Positions 25,130 to 33,491 of a stretch of DNA of 64,000 bases are shown here, piece after piece. Position 1 is the stretch's first letter; the number at the start of each line of letters is the position of its first letter. The stretch covers positions 531,346 to 595,345 of the forward strand of contig NZ_SZPR01000008.1 of assembly GCF_005280195.1 (NCBI RefSeq), in the 5' to 3' direction. Both the position numbers and the translations under genes were made by a program. The DNA is from Streptomyces galbus (lineage in GTDB: Bacteria > Actinomycetota > Actinomycetes > Streptomycetales > Streptomycetaceae). Below the pieces are notes generated by a model, which worked only from the letters and a program-made list of their open reading frames with translations, had not been told where the DNA came from and ran no database searches.

Positions 25130-26608
25130 ATGACCTCCGTGACCTCCCCGTCGTCGAGGTTCCCCCACCTGCGGCAGGACCTCGCCGCCTCGCTCGTCGT
25201 GTTCCTCGTCGCGCTCCCGCTGTGCGTGGGCGTCGCCGTCGCCTCCGGTGTACCGGCCGAACTGGGCCTGGTCACCGGCATCGTGGGCGGCCTGGTCACC
25301 GGCCTGCTGCCGGGCAGCAGCCTGCAGGTGTCCGGGCCGGCCGCCGGGCTCACCGTGCTGGTCTTCGAGGCGGTCGACCGCTTCGGGCTGCCCGCGCTCG
25401 GCGTCGTCGTGCTGGCCACCGGACTGCTCCAGCTCCTCATGGGCGCCCTGAAGTGGGGGCGCTGGTTCCGGGCGATATCCGTCTCGGTCGTCGAGGGGAT
25501 GCTGGCCGGCATCGGACTGGTCATCATCGCGGGCCAGTTGTACGCGGCGGCCGGGCTGAAGGCGCCCGCCTCCGGCCTCGACAAGATCCTGGGCCTGCCC
25601 GGGGCCGCGGTGGACGCCGTCGGCAGCACCGGGGCGCTCGCCTCCCTGGCGGTGGGCGCGGGCACCGTCGCGGTGATGGTGGCGTGGAGGAGGCTCCCGG
25701 CGCGGGCCCGGGCCGTGCCGGGCGCGCTCGCCGCGGTCGTCCTGGCGACGCTCGCCGTCCTCGCCCTCGGCCTGCCCGTCGCGACGGTCGAGGTGGACGG
25801 GCTGCTGTCCGCCGTCCAGCCGCCCGGCGCGGACGCCTTCGGCGGCCTGGCCGACCCGGCGCTGCTCGGCACGATCCTCGCCTTCACCCTGATCGCCTCC
25901 GCGGAGAGCCTGTTCAGCGCGGCCGCCGTGGACCGGCTGCACACCGGTCCGCGCACCGCGTACGACAAGGAGCTGATGGCGCAGGGCGCGGGCAACGCGG
26001 TGTGCGGCGTGCTCGGCGCGCTGCCCATGACGGCGGTGATCGTGCGCAGCTCCGCCAACGTCCAGGCCGGGGCCCGCACCAAGGCGTCCCGGGTCCTGCA
26101 CGGCGCGTGGCTGCTGCTGTTCGCGGCGCTGCTGCCGTCCGCGCTGGCGCTCATCCCGCTGCCCGCGCTGGCCGGCGTCCTGGTCCACGCGGGCTGGAAG
26201 CTGATCCCGTTCCGCGGTGTCGCCGCGCTGTGGCGGCGGCACCGGGGTGAGGCACTGATCCTGGTGGTCACGGCGGTGTCGATCGTCGCGGTCAACATGT
26301 TCGAGGGAGTGCTCATCGGCCTGGCCCTGTCCGTGGTGAAGACCGCGTGGGAGGCCTCGGCCGTGAAGCTGGACGTCGTCGACAAGGGCGCCGGCCCGAT
26401 CCGGGCGTACCTCGCGGGCAACGCCACCTTCCTGCGGCTGCCGAGGATCCTCGACAGCCTGGAGGCGCTGCCCCAGGACCGTCCGGTCGAACTGGACCTG
26501 TCCGGCCTGCACCACCTCGACCACGCCTGCCGCACGGCGCTGGAGAACTGGGCCGAGCGGCACAGCGCCGCCGGCACGGAGCCGGTCAGGATGACCGCCC
26601 TGCGCTGA
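25130..26608 (+). CDS. SulP-family anion transporter
   Basis: A 492-residue protein with 10-12 membrane helices of the SLC26/SulP fold (LVVFLVALPLCVGVAVASG with the substrate-site PLCVGVA, GSSLQVSGPAAGLTVLVF, QGAGNAVCGVLGALPMTA) and a shortened C-terminal STAS-like domain (ELDLSGLHHLDHACRTALENW). Bacterial SulP proteins carry bicarbonate, sulfate or dicarboxylates; pairing with carbonic anhydrase points to bicarbonate. ATG 25130 has GTGAGG 6 nt upstream; GTG 25118 in the same frame overlaps the preceding stop and is an alternative. The preceding carbonic-anhydrase remnant suggests the partner enzyme was lost here. Confidence 0.9.
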   Translation: MTSVTSPSSRFPHLRQDLAASLVVFLVALPLCVGVAVASGVPAELGLVTGIVGGLVTGLLPGSSLQVSGPAAGLTVLVFEAVDRFGLPALGVVVLATGLLQLLMGALKWGRWFRAISVSVVEGMLAGIGLVIIAGQLYAAAGLKAPASGLDKILGLPGAAVDAVGSTGALASLAVGAGTVAVMVAWRRLPARARAVPGALAAVVLATLAVLALGLPVATVEVDGLLSAVQPPGADAFGGLADPALLGTILAFTLIASAESLFSAAAVDRLHTGPRTAYDKELMAQGAGNAVCGVLGALPMTAVIVRSSANVQAGARTKASRVLHGAWLLLFAALLPSALALIPLPALAGVLVHAGWKLIPFRGVAALWRRHRGEALILVVTAVSIVAVNMFEGVLIGLALSVVKTAWEASAVKLDVVDKGAGPIRAYLAGNATFLRLPRILDSLEALPQDRPVELDLSGLHHLDHACRTALENWAERHSAAGTEPVRMTALR

Positions 26609-26613
26609 GCGGG

Positions 26614-26663
26614 CCGGGGCCACGCGTCCGCCGTCCGGTCCGGGCAGGGGGGCGTGGCCCCGG
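26614..26663 (+). terminator. Hairpin after sulP
   Basis: A perfect 12-bp inverted repeat (26614-26625 with 26652-26663) begins 5 nt after the stop. The loop is long (26 nt), so it may instead be a regulatory structure of the next gene. Confidence 0.45.
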
Positions 26664-26734
26664 ACCGGACGGTGGGCATATCGTGGCAGAGCAGGCGATT
26701 CAGACCTCTGGGACCTCTGGTGAAGGGGGTCGTC

Positions 26735-27523
26735 ATGCTCCAGGAACTGGTGACGGCGGCCGTCGCGGTCGGCGCCGGCGGGGCCGCGTACCTGCTGGCG
26801 GGCGCCCGGGTGATCAAGCAGTACGAGCGCGGGGTGGTGTTCCGGCTGGGCCGCGTCGTCGGCGACGTGCGCACACCCGGCTTCACGACGGTGATCCCCG
26901 CGGTCGACCGGCTGCGCAAGGTCAACCTGCAGATCGTGACGATGCCGATCCCCGCCCAGGAGGGCATCACCCGCGACAACGTCACCGTGCGGGTGGACGC
27001 GGTGGTGTACTTCCGGGTCGTGGACGCGGCGGCGGCGATCGTGAACGTCGAGGACTACCGCTTCGCCGTCTCCCAGATGGCGCAGACCTCGCTGCGCTCC
27101 ATCATCGGCAAGAGCGAGCTGGACGACCTGCTCTCCAACCGGGAGAAGCTCAACGAGGGCCTGGAGCTGATGATCGACAGCCCGGCGATCGGCTGGGGCG
27201 TGCAGATCGACCGGGTCGAGATCAAGGACGTGTCGCTGCCGGAGTCGATGAAGCGCTCCATGGCCCGCCAGGCCGAGGCCGACCGCGAGCGCCGGGCCCG
27301 GATCATCAACGCCGACGCCGAGCTGCAGGCGTCCAAGAAGCTCTCCGAGGCCGCCAAGGAGATGTCGGACCAGCCGGCCGCGCTGCAACTGCGGCTGCTC
27401 CAGACGGTGGTCGCGGTGGCCGCCGAGAAGAACTCCACCCTGGTGCTGCCCTTCCCGGTGGAGCTGCTGCGGTTCCTGGAGAAGGCCCAGCAGCAGCCTC
27501 CCCCACCGCGCGTCGAGCCGTGA
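26735..27523 (+). CDS. SPFH/stomatin-like membrane protein
   Basis: A 262-residue protein with a short N-terminal hydrophobic hairpin (residues ~4-22) and an SPFH (band 7) domain: IKQYERGVVFRLGR, TPGFTTVIP, DNVTVRVDAVVYFRV. A coiled-coil (QAEADRERRARIINADAELQ) and the oligomerisation tail ALQLRLLQTVVAVAAEKNSTLV follow. These proteins form large rings or scaffolds in membrane microdomains and modulate proteases or channels. The usual NfeD partner is not adjacent. ATG 26735 has AAGGGGG 5 nt upstream. Confidence 0.9.
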   Translation: MLQELVTAAVAVGAGGAAYLLAGARVIKQYERGVVFRLGRVVGDVRTPGFTTVIPAVDRLRKVNLQIVTMPIPAQEGITRDNVTVRVDAVVYFRVVDAAAAIVNVEDYRFAVSQMAQTSLRSIIGKSELDDLLSNREKLNEGLELMIDSPAIGWGVQIDRVEIKDVSLPESMKRSMARQAEADRERRARIINADAELQASKKLSEAAKEMSDQPAALQLRLLQTVVAVAAEKNSTLVLPFPVELLRFLEKAQQQPPPPRVEP

Positions 27524-27616
27524 CACGGGCACCGGGCGTGGTTCCCGGGGCGCGCACCGGGTGGTAGACACGACGGGATCACCGTCCCTGTCCGCCAGCA
27601 GGAAGGTCGTCCCCGT

Positions 27617-28990
27617 ATGTCCGCGACCCGTCGTCAACTGCTCGCCCGCACCGGTGCCGTGGGAGCCGGCATCGCGTTCGGCGGGGCCCTCGCCGAGCTC
27701 TTCGCCGGCACCGCCGCCGCGCAGCCCCTCGGCCGCACCGGCTACGGCCCCCTCGTCCCCGACCCGAACGGCCTGCTCGACCTGCCGAAAGGATTCCGCT
27801 ACCGGGTGCTGTCCCGCGAGGGCGACCCGCTGCGCTCCGGCGAGGGCCCGGTCCCCTCGCACCACGACGGCATGGCCGCCTTCGCCGGCCGCCACGGCCG
27901 CGGCGGTGTCCATCTGGTCCGCAACCACGAGAACCGCGTCGACGCCCGGGTGCCCGTCCCCGTGATCGACGGCCTCACCTACGACCCCGCCGGCAAGGGC
28001 GGCTGTACGGCCCTGGTCCTGGACGCCCGGGGCGAGGTGGTGTCGGAACGGGTGGCCCTCGCCGGCACGGCCGTCAACTGCGCGGGCGGGCCCACCCCCT
28101 GGGGCACCTGGCTGAGCTGCGAGGAGACCGAGGACCGGGCCGGCACCAACGGCTACACCAAGGACCACGGCTTCGTCTTCGAGGTCGACGGCGCGGACCC
28201 GCACCGCTCCGGCGCCGTCCCGCTGACCGCGATGGGCCGCTTCCAGCACGAGGCGATCGCGGTGGACCCGCGGCGGGGCGTCGTCTACGAGACGGAGGAC
28301 GCGTTCCTGAAGCCGTTCGGCCTGTTCTACCGGTTCCTGCCCGAGAAGCCGCTCGGCGGCCCCGGCTCGCTGCGGGCCGGCGGACGGCTCCAGGCCCTGC
28401 GCGTGCCGGACGTGCCCGACCTGTCCTCGATCCAGGAGACCGGCACCTCCTTCGACCGCGTCGAGTGGGTCGACGTGCCCGATCCCCTCGCCCAGGGCAC
28501 GCCCGTGCGCCTGCAGGACTTCGGGCCGCGCGGCATCACCCACGCGCAGAAGCTGGAGGGCTGCTACTGGGGCGGCCGTTCGGTGTACTTCGTGTCGTCG
28601 TTCGCGCGCGGCGCCGACGGCTCGGCCGCGGACCACTTCGGCCAGATCTGGCGCTACGACCCCGACCACCACCGCCTCACCCTGGTCGTGGTCTTCGGCC
28701 CCGACACCGACGTGCGGCTGCCCGGCGAGTCCCCCGACAACATCTGCCTCGCCCCCAGCGGCGGCCTGATGGTCTGCGAGGACGGCAACGGCGCCCAGCA
28801 CGTCTTCGGCGTCACCCGGCACGGCGAGGTCTACGCGATGGCCCGCAACGCCCAGAACATCGGCACCGCCGAGCAGCCGGAGTGGGGCGAGTTCGCCGGG
28901 GTCACCTTCTCCCCCGACGGGCGGACGATGTTCGTCAACTGCTACACCCCCGGCACCACGTTCGCCGTGACGGGTCCCTGGCACGGCTGA
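27617..28990 (+). CDS. Tat-exported PhoX-like phosphatase family protein (DUF839)
   Basis: A 457-residue protein with a Tat signal (RRQLLARTGAVGAGIAFGG, cleavage near TAAAQP). The mature beta-propeller shows PhoX/DUF839 features: DGMAAFAGR, LVRNHENR, NCAGGPTPWGTWLSCEET, FQHEAIAVDP, YETED, RGITHAQKLEGCYWGG and SPDNICLAPSGGLMVCEDG. Many of these Asp/Glu/His/Cys positions bind calcium and iron in PhoX alkaline phosphatase. It is presumably secreted folded, in line with Tat export of cofactor-containing enzymes. Its substrate is not shown by sequence; no Pho box was recognised in the ~90-bp gap upstream. Confidence 0.85.
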   Translation: MSATRRQLLARTGAVGAGIAFGGALAELFAGTAAAQPLGRTGYGPLVPDPNGLLDLPKGFRYRVLSREGDPLRSGEGPVPSHHDGMAAFAGRHGRGGVHLVRNHENRVDARVPVPVIDGLTYDPAGKGGCTALVLDARGEVVSERVALAGTAVNCAGGPTPWGTWLSCEETEDRAGTNGYTKDHGFVFEVDGADPHRSGAVPLTAMGRFQHEAIAVDPRRGVVYETEDAFLKPFGLFYRFLPEKPLGGPGSLRAGGRLQALRVPDVPDLSSIQETGTSFDRVEWVDVPDPLAQGTPVRLQDFGPRGITHAQKLEGCYWGGRSVYFVSSFARGADGSAADHFGQIWRYDPDHHRLTLVVVFGPDTDVRLPGESPDNICLAPSGGLMVCEDGNGAQHVFGVTRHGEVYAMARNAQNIGTAEQPEWGEFAGVTFSPDGRTMFVNCYTPGTTFAVTGPWHG

Positions 28991-29054
28991 GCCACGGGGG
29001 TGACGCCGGCGGAGGGCCGCCCGGACGGTCACATCAGTACGACGATCACACTCG

Positions 29055-29060
29055 TATGGT
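29055..29060 (+). promoter_or_regulatory. -10 box of a leaderless deacetylase mRNA
   Basis: TATGGT lies exactly 6 nt before GTG 29067, which has no ribosome site. This is the standard leaderless layout. Confidence 0.6.
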
Positions 29061-29066
29061 CATGCG

Positions 29067-29948
29067 GTGATCGTTCCCGTACGCCGTCTCACGGTGCTCA
29101 CCGCACTCTGCGCCCTCGGCGCCGCCCTCGCCGCCTGCGGCACGGCCCCGGGGCCCGGCGCCGCCCCCGCACCGCACGCGCCGAGCCTCACCCGGGCCTC
29201 CTCCGCGCCGCCCGCCCCGCCCGCGCCGTCCCGGCCGCCCACGCTGGCGCCGGGACCGGCGGGGCTCACGCCCGTGTTCACGCACGCGCCCCGCACCGCG
29301 GGCCGGACGGTCGCCCTCACCTTCGACGCCGACATGACCGCCGACCAGGGGCCGCGCGCCGCCGCCGGGGAGCACTTCGACAACCCCGGCCTGATCCGGG
29401 CGCTGCGCACGCTCAGGGTGCCGTCGACCGTGTTCATGACCGGCCGGTGGGCGGAGCAGTACCCCGACCAGGCCCGCGCCCTCGGCCACGACCCGCTCTT
29501 CGAGGTCGCCAACCACTCCTACAGCCACTACGCCTTCACCGCCGACTGCTACGGCCTGCCGACCGTCCCCGAGGACCGGATGCGCGCCGACGTGGAGCGG
29601 GCCTACACGGCGTTCCGAGCGGCCGGGATCACCGACGCCATGCCGTACTTCCGCTTCCCCGGCGGCTGTTACGACCGGCGGGCGCTGCGCGCGGTCAGTG
29701 GCACCGGCGTCACGGCCGTGCAGTGGGACGTGGTCAGCGGCGACGCCTTCGCGACGGACGCGGACGCGGTGGCCCGGCAGGTGCTCGACGGGGTGCGGCC
29801 GGGGTCCGTGGTGGTCCTGCACTGCACCCGCAGCGCCGCGCCCACCACGGAGCGCGTGGTCCGCTCGGTGGTGCCCGAGCTGCGCCGGCGCGGCTACCGC
29901 TTCGTGAAGGTCTCCGAGCTGATCGGCACCGCGGGCGCCCGCCACTGA
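29067..29948 (+). CDS. Polysaccharide deacetylase family lipoprotein (NodB domain)
   Basis: A 293-residue protein. The lipoprotein signal has the lipobox LAAC (Cys ~26) and a Pro/Ala-rich linker of about 45 residues. The NodB domain has motif 1 TFDADMT (general base and metal Asp), motif 2 NHSYSHYAF (His ligands), and motif 3-like RFPGGCYD and WDVVSGD; VVLHCTR supplies the late His. It should deacetylate an N-acetylated cell-wall or extracellular polymer (peptidoglycan, chitin oligomers), using a divalent metal. Expression seems to be from a leaderless transcript. Confidence 0.9.
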   Translation: MIVPVRRLTVLTALCALGAALAACGTAPGPGAAPAPHAPSLTRASSAPPAPPAPSRPPTLAPGPAGLTPVFTHAPRTAGRTVALTFDADMTADQGPRAAAGEHFDNPGLIRALRTLRVPSTVFMTGRWAEQYPDQARALGHDPLFEVANHSYSHYAFTADCYGLPTVPEDRMRADVERAYTAFRAAGITDAMPYFRFPGGCYDRRALRAVSGTGVTAVQWDVVSGDAFATDADAVARQVLDGVRPGSVVVLHCTRSAAPTTERVVRSVVPELRRRGYRFVKVSELIGTAGARH

Positions 29949-29966
29949 GCGCGTCCCGCGCCGTCC

Positions 29967-29972
29967 TACGCT
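29967..29972 (+). promoter_or_regulatory. -10 box of a leaderless zinc-ribbon protein mRNA
   Basis: TACGCT lies exactly 6 nt before ATG 29979; no ribosome site is present. Confidence 0.6.
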
Positions 29973-29978
29973 GGAGTC

Positions 29979-30206
29979 ATGAGCGAGGAGAAGGACGGCA
30001 CCGGCACCGGCACCGGCACCGGCACCGGCACCGACGAGACGTACTGCCTGATCGACGCCACCCGGCCGCCGAAGGCGGACGGCCCGCCGTACGCGGAGTG
30101 CGTGCTGTGCCGGGAGCCGACGGAGTACCCGGAGTCGTACAAGGGCATCACGCTGTGCCCGGTGTGCGAGTGGAAGGAGGCGCAGCGCACCGCCTGCTCG
30201 GGCTGA
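29979..30206 (+). CDS. Small cysteine-motif (zinc-ribbon-like) protein
   Basis: A 75-residue protein. After an acidic start and a (Gly-Thr)6 run it has YCLIDATRPPKADGPPYAE, then CVLC and CPVC pairs 26 residues apart, flanked by YPESYKGITL and EAQRTAC. Two CxxC pairs at this spacing suggest a treble-clef or ribbon zinc site, so it may bind nucleic acid or protein. The family is conserved in streptomycetes as I recall but has no known role. It lies between the deacetylase and the PTH2-like gene on the same strand. Confidence 0.75.
   Translation: MSEEKDGTGTGTGTGTGTDETYCLIDATRPPKADGPPYAECVLCREPTEYPESYKGITLCPVCEWKEAQRTACSG
29997..30032 (+). repeat. Six tandem copies of GGCACC inside a coding region
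   Basis: Six perfect copies of a 6-bp unit encode a Gly-Thr repeat near the N-terminus of the zinc-ribbon-like protein. Copy changes would alter linker length by two residues without a frameshift. Confidence 0.95.
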
Positions 30207-30222
30207 TTTAGGGTGGGGCGGT

Positions 30223-30939
30223 GTGAGCGATTTCCACCGGTCCCCCGCCGACAGCCCCTTCCGGCACGCCTCCGAGGAGCGTGACCTGGCCCCGCAGTTC
30301 GTGCTGCCGATGGTCGTACGGATCGAGAAGGCGGCACCGCCCGCCCGCACCGACGCCCTGGAGACCGCCGCGCGGGCCGTCCTGGTGATGCTGAGCGACG
30401 CGCGCTCCACCGGGGACGGCGAGTGGGCCGAGGCGGTGCGCGACTGGCAGGACGCGCGGATCCGCAAGGTCGTCCGGCGGGCCCGCGGCGCCGAGTGGCG
30501 GCGGGCCGAGGCCCTGCCCGGGATCACCGTGACGGGGAAGGCGGCCGAGGTGCGGGTGTTCCCGCCGGTGCCGCTGGACGGGTGGCCGAAGGACCTGGCC
30601 AGGCTCCAGGTGTCCGGCACCGACCTCGACGACCCCGAGGCGCCGGATGCCGCCGAGCCCGGGGTGCCGGTGCTGTGGCTCAACCCCGAGCTGGACATGT
30701 CCGCGGGCAAGGCGATGGCCCAGGCCGGACACGGGGCCCAGCTCGCCTGGTGGGCCCTGCCCGAGCCGGAGCGCACGGCCTGGCGCGAGGCCGGCTTCCC
30801 GCTCGCCGTGCGCACCGCAGCCCCCGGGCGCTGGCGGGAGCTGACCGGGAGCGGACTGCCGCTGGTCAGGGACGCCGGCTTCACGGAGATCGCACCGGGC
30901 TCCTGCACGGTGGTGGCGGACCACCCGGCGCTGCGCTGA
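30223..30939 (+). CDS. PTH2-family peptidyl-tRNA hydrolase-like protein
   Basis: A 238-residue protein. The C-terminal ~100 residues have the archaeal/eukaryotic Pth2 signature [21 protein letters not shown] and the closing [19 protein letters not shown] strand. The N-terminal half is a helical extension ([15 protein letters not shown]) ending in strands that may duplicate the fold. Pth2 enzymes release tRNA from peptidyl-tRNA; bacteria normally use the unrelated Pth1, so this may have another role or be a backup. GTG 30223 has no ribosome site, and TAGGGT (30209-30214) is placed for a near-leaderless mRNA. Confidence 0.8.
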   Translation: MSDFHRSPADSPFRHASEERDLAPQFVLPMVVRIEKAAPPARTDALETAARAVLVMLSDARSTGDGEWAEAVRDWQDARIRKVVRRARGAEWRRAEALPGITVTGKAAEVRVFPPVPLDGWPKDLARLQVSGTDLDDPEAPDAAEPGVPVLWLNPELDMSAGKAMAQAGHGAQLAWWALPEPERTAWREAGFPLAVRTAAPGRWRELTGSGLPLVRDAGFTEIAPGSCTVVADHPALR

Positions 30940-31103
30940 GCCCGCCGGCCCGCGGAGCCGGACCGTCCGGTCCCCCGGGCGGGCGCCCGGTCCCGGCGCC
31001 AACCTCAAATGTTCCTCTGAAGGTGCCCGCGGGGCGGTTCGCCGCCGCGCGCCGGGGCCATACCCCGTTCACCACGGAGGGGGCAGGGCACGAGGAGGGG
31101 ACC

Positions 31104-32441
31104 ATGGTGCGACTGGGGACCGGCATCGGCTGGCGGCCGGAGATCGCGGACGCGGTGGAGGGGATGCCCGGCGTCGACTGGGTCGAGGTGGTGGCCGAGA
31201 ACCTCTGCCCGGGCCACCTGCCCGAGTCGCTGCTGCGGTTGCGCGAGCGCGGGGTCACGGTCGTGCCGCACGGCGTCTCGCTCGGCCTGGGCGGCGCCGA
31301 GCGGCCCGACGAGGGGCGGCTGGCCGCGCTCGCCGAGCGGGCCGAGGCGCTCGGCGCCCCGCTGGTCACCGAGCACATCGCGTTCGTCCGGGCGGGCGGT
31401 CCGCTCACCGCGTCCGCGCCGCTGGAGGCCGGCCACCTGCTGCCGGTGCCGCGCACCCGGGACGCGCTCGACGTCCTCTGCGCGAACGTCCGCATCGCCC
31501 AGCGGGCGCTGCCCGTGCCGCTCGCCGTGGAGAACATCGCCGCGCTGATCTCCTGGCCGGGCGAGGAGATGACGGAGGGCCAGTTCCTGTACGAGCTGGT
31601 CGAGCGCACCGGCGTACGGCTGCTGATCGACGTGGCCAACCTCCACACCAACCACGTCAACCGCGGCGAGGACCCGGCCAAGGCGCTCGCCGAACTGCCG
31701 GTGGAGGCCATCGCGTACGTCCACGTCGCGGGCGGGGTCGAGAAGGACGGCGTCTGGCACGACAGCCACGCCCACCCGGTGCCGGGCCCGGTCCTCGACA
31801 TCCTGACCGACCTCGCCTCCCGCGTGGCACCGCCCGGGGTGCTCCTGGAGCGGGACGAGGACTTCCCCGGAGCGGGCGAACTGGAGCGGGAGCTGCGGGC
31901 GATCTGGGAGGCCGTGCGGACGGGGACGCGGTCGCGGCACCCGGAGCCGGCGCAGGAGCCCGTCGCCGTCGGGCGCACCGCGGCAGCCGGAGAAACCCGG
32001 GAAGCCGGAGAGGCCGGGGAAGCCGGGGAGCGGGTCCGGGAGCGGGTGGCGCTCGCGCAGACGGCGCTGCTGTCCGCGCTGGTGGCGGGGACGCCGGTGC
32101 CGGAGGGCTTCGACCGGACGCGGCTCGGGATCCAGGCGCGGGCGCTGGCCGCCAAGCGCGCGGGCGTGGTGGCGAAGGTGGCGCCGGAGCTCCCGGTGGT
32201 GCTGGGCACGGCGTACCGGCCGGCGTTCCTGTCGTACGCGCAGAGCCGCCCGATGCGCGGCGGCTACCGCCAGGACGCGCTGGACTTCGCGGAGTGGGTG
32301 CTGCTGAGCGGGGACCTGGCGGAGGGGCGCGCCACGCGGGAGCTGCGGGAGTGGTGGCTGGACCGGTCGGGACCGGCGCCCCGGCGGCGGTCGCGGGCGG
32401 CGCGGGTGGCGCGGATGGGCCGGGTGCTGATGCGCCGTTAG
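31104..32441 (+). CDS. DUF692 multinuclear iron oxidative enzyme (MNIO) with extra C-terminal domain
   Basis: A 445-residue protein. Residues 1-~275 are a TIM-barrel DUF692 domain with candidate metal ligands His56 ([11 protein letters not shown]), Glu90/His91 (VTEHIAF), Glu143 (AVENIAAL), Asp176 and His181/His184 ([14 protein letters not shown]), His207 (YVHVAGG) and the HDSHAH cluster near 219-224, plus Glu in LLERDEDFP. Known members (MbnB and relatives) use two or three iron ions to modify cysteines of ribosomal peptides. A linker with an EAGE repeat then leads to a ~120-residue helical C-terminal domain ([42 protein letters not shown]) seen in actinobacterial homologues. An excellent GAGGAGGGG site precedes ATG 31104. 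The membrane protein gene that follows is its presumed partner. The substrate is unknown. Confidence 0.9.
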   Translation: MVRLGTGIGWRPEIADAVEGMPGVDWVEVVAENLCPGHLPESLLRLRERGVTVVPHGVSLGLGGAERPDEGRLAALAERAEALGAPLVTEHIAFVRAGGPLTASAPLEAGHLLPVPRTRDALDVLCANVRIAQRALPVPLAVENIAALISWPGEEMTEGQFLYELVERTGVRLLIDVANLHTNHVNRGEDPAKALAELPVEAIAYVHVAGGVEKDGVWHDSHAHPVPGPVLDILTDLASRVAPPGVLLERDEDFPGAGELERELRAIWEAVRTGTRSRHPEPAQEPVAVGRTAAAGETREAGEAGEAGERVRERVALAQTALLSALVAGTPVPEGFDRTRLGIQARALAAKRAGVVAKVAPELPVVLGTAYRPAFLSYAQSRPMRGGYRQDALDFAEWVLLSGDLAEGRATRELREWWLDRSGPAPRRRSRAARVARMGRVLMRR

Positions 32442-32561
32442 CTGCGCGGGGCGCCCGCACCGGAACGGGAACCCCACCGGAACGTCACCCCACCGCGACA
32501 TCCTGTCCGCATGGCGAACAGGGCATGGTCACGGGGGGTGTTCCTGGCATAGAAACACCGC

Positions 32562-33344
32562 ATGCTCTGGGTCCTCCTGCTGGTGCTCGCCTGGGTCGTC
32601 GCGGGTGCGGCGTGCGGTCGGCTGTGCCTGGCCGCCGTGCGCGCCGCCGCGCTCGACCGGCGTGACGCGGGCGCGGGCGGCGCCCACGACCTGACGCTCT
32701 ACGAGGCCGCGTTCCTGTCCGGCGGTCCGGCCCGGGTCGCCGACCTGACCATGGTGGCGATGGCGCGGCAGCGCCGGCTGCTGCTCGCCCCCACCGGCTG
32801 GGCCACCGTCGTGGACCCGCGCGGCCGGGACGAGATGGAGCGGTCCGTGATCGGCGCCATCGGCCCCGGGGGCCAGTCCCGCATCGCGCCCGTGCGTGCC
32901 GCCGCGGCGGCCGCCGACGCCGTGCGCGGCCTCGCCGACCGACTGGTCACCGCGGGGCTCGCGGTGCCCGCCGGGGCGCGGACCGACGTCGCGGCCGGGG
33001 TGCGCCAGGTGCGGGCCGCCGCCGTCGCGGTGCTGGTGCTGGGGACGGCGGCGCTGCTGGCGCCGGGCGCCTCCGGGCCGCCCCGCCCGATGGTCGCCCT
33101 CTGGTTCGCGCTGCCGCTCGCCCTCGCGCTGGGCTGCCTGCTCATCGCGCGCGGCGAGACGGGACCGTACGCCCCCTGGGCGTCCCCGGCCGGGCAGCGG
33201 CTGCTGGGCGCGCTGGCCCGGCACCGCGGCGAGGGCGACGACCACTCCTACCTGACCTCGGTGGCCGTCCGTGGCGTCCGCGCGGTCGGCGGGCCGGAGC
33301 TGCGCGCGGCGTTCGGGCACCGCGAGGCGTACGAGCGCGACTGA
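32562..33344 (+). CDS. TIGR04222-type membrane protein
   Basis: A 260-residue protein: one N-terminal transmembrane helix, a cytosolic domain with LTLYEAAFLSGGPARVADLTMVAMA and RRLLLAPTGW, which are the core of TIGR04222, then two adjacent membrane helices (about 155-172 and 176-196) and a C-terminal stretch ending GHREAYERD. In many actinobacteria, as I recall, the family ends in a Cys/Gly-rich tail and its gene sits beside DUF692; here no such tail exists. It starts ~120 nt after the DUF692 gene on the same strand. It could be a partner, anchor or diverged substrate of that enzyme. Confidence 0.75.
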   Translation: MLWVLLLVLAWVVAGAACGRLCLAAVRAAALDRRDAGAGGAHDLTLYEAAFLSGGPARVADLTMVAMARQRRLLLAPTGWATVVDPRGRDEMERSVIGAIGPGGQSRIAPVRAAAAAADAVRGLADRLVTAGLAVPAGARTDVAAGVRQVRAAAVAVLVLGTAALLAPGASGPPRPMVALWFALPLALALGCLLIARGETGPYAPWASPAGQRLLGALARHRGEGDDHSYLTSVAVRGVRAVGGPELRAAFGHREAYERD

Positions 33345-33491
33345 CACGCGGTCCGCAGGCGCGGCACACGCGCGGCGTGCGCGGGGGGCGTACGGGGGCA
33401 TCGGGGCCGACACCCGCCGACGGTGCTTGCCTCGCCCCACCCCCGCACCAACCATCCCTATCGTCGCCGCCGCGCACCGAAGGGACCCGCG

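Noticed and set aside
24965..29032. A 1355-codon open frame on the minus strand
   Set aside because: It lies antisense to the sulP, SPFH and PhoX-like genes, is rich in Arg/Gly/Gln/His with no domain, and arises because high-GC genes lack stops in some antisense frames.
29997..30032. Phase variation by the GGCACC array
   Set aside because: The unit is a multiple of three, so changes in copy number cannot switch the frame on or off.
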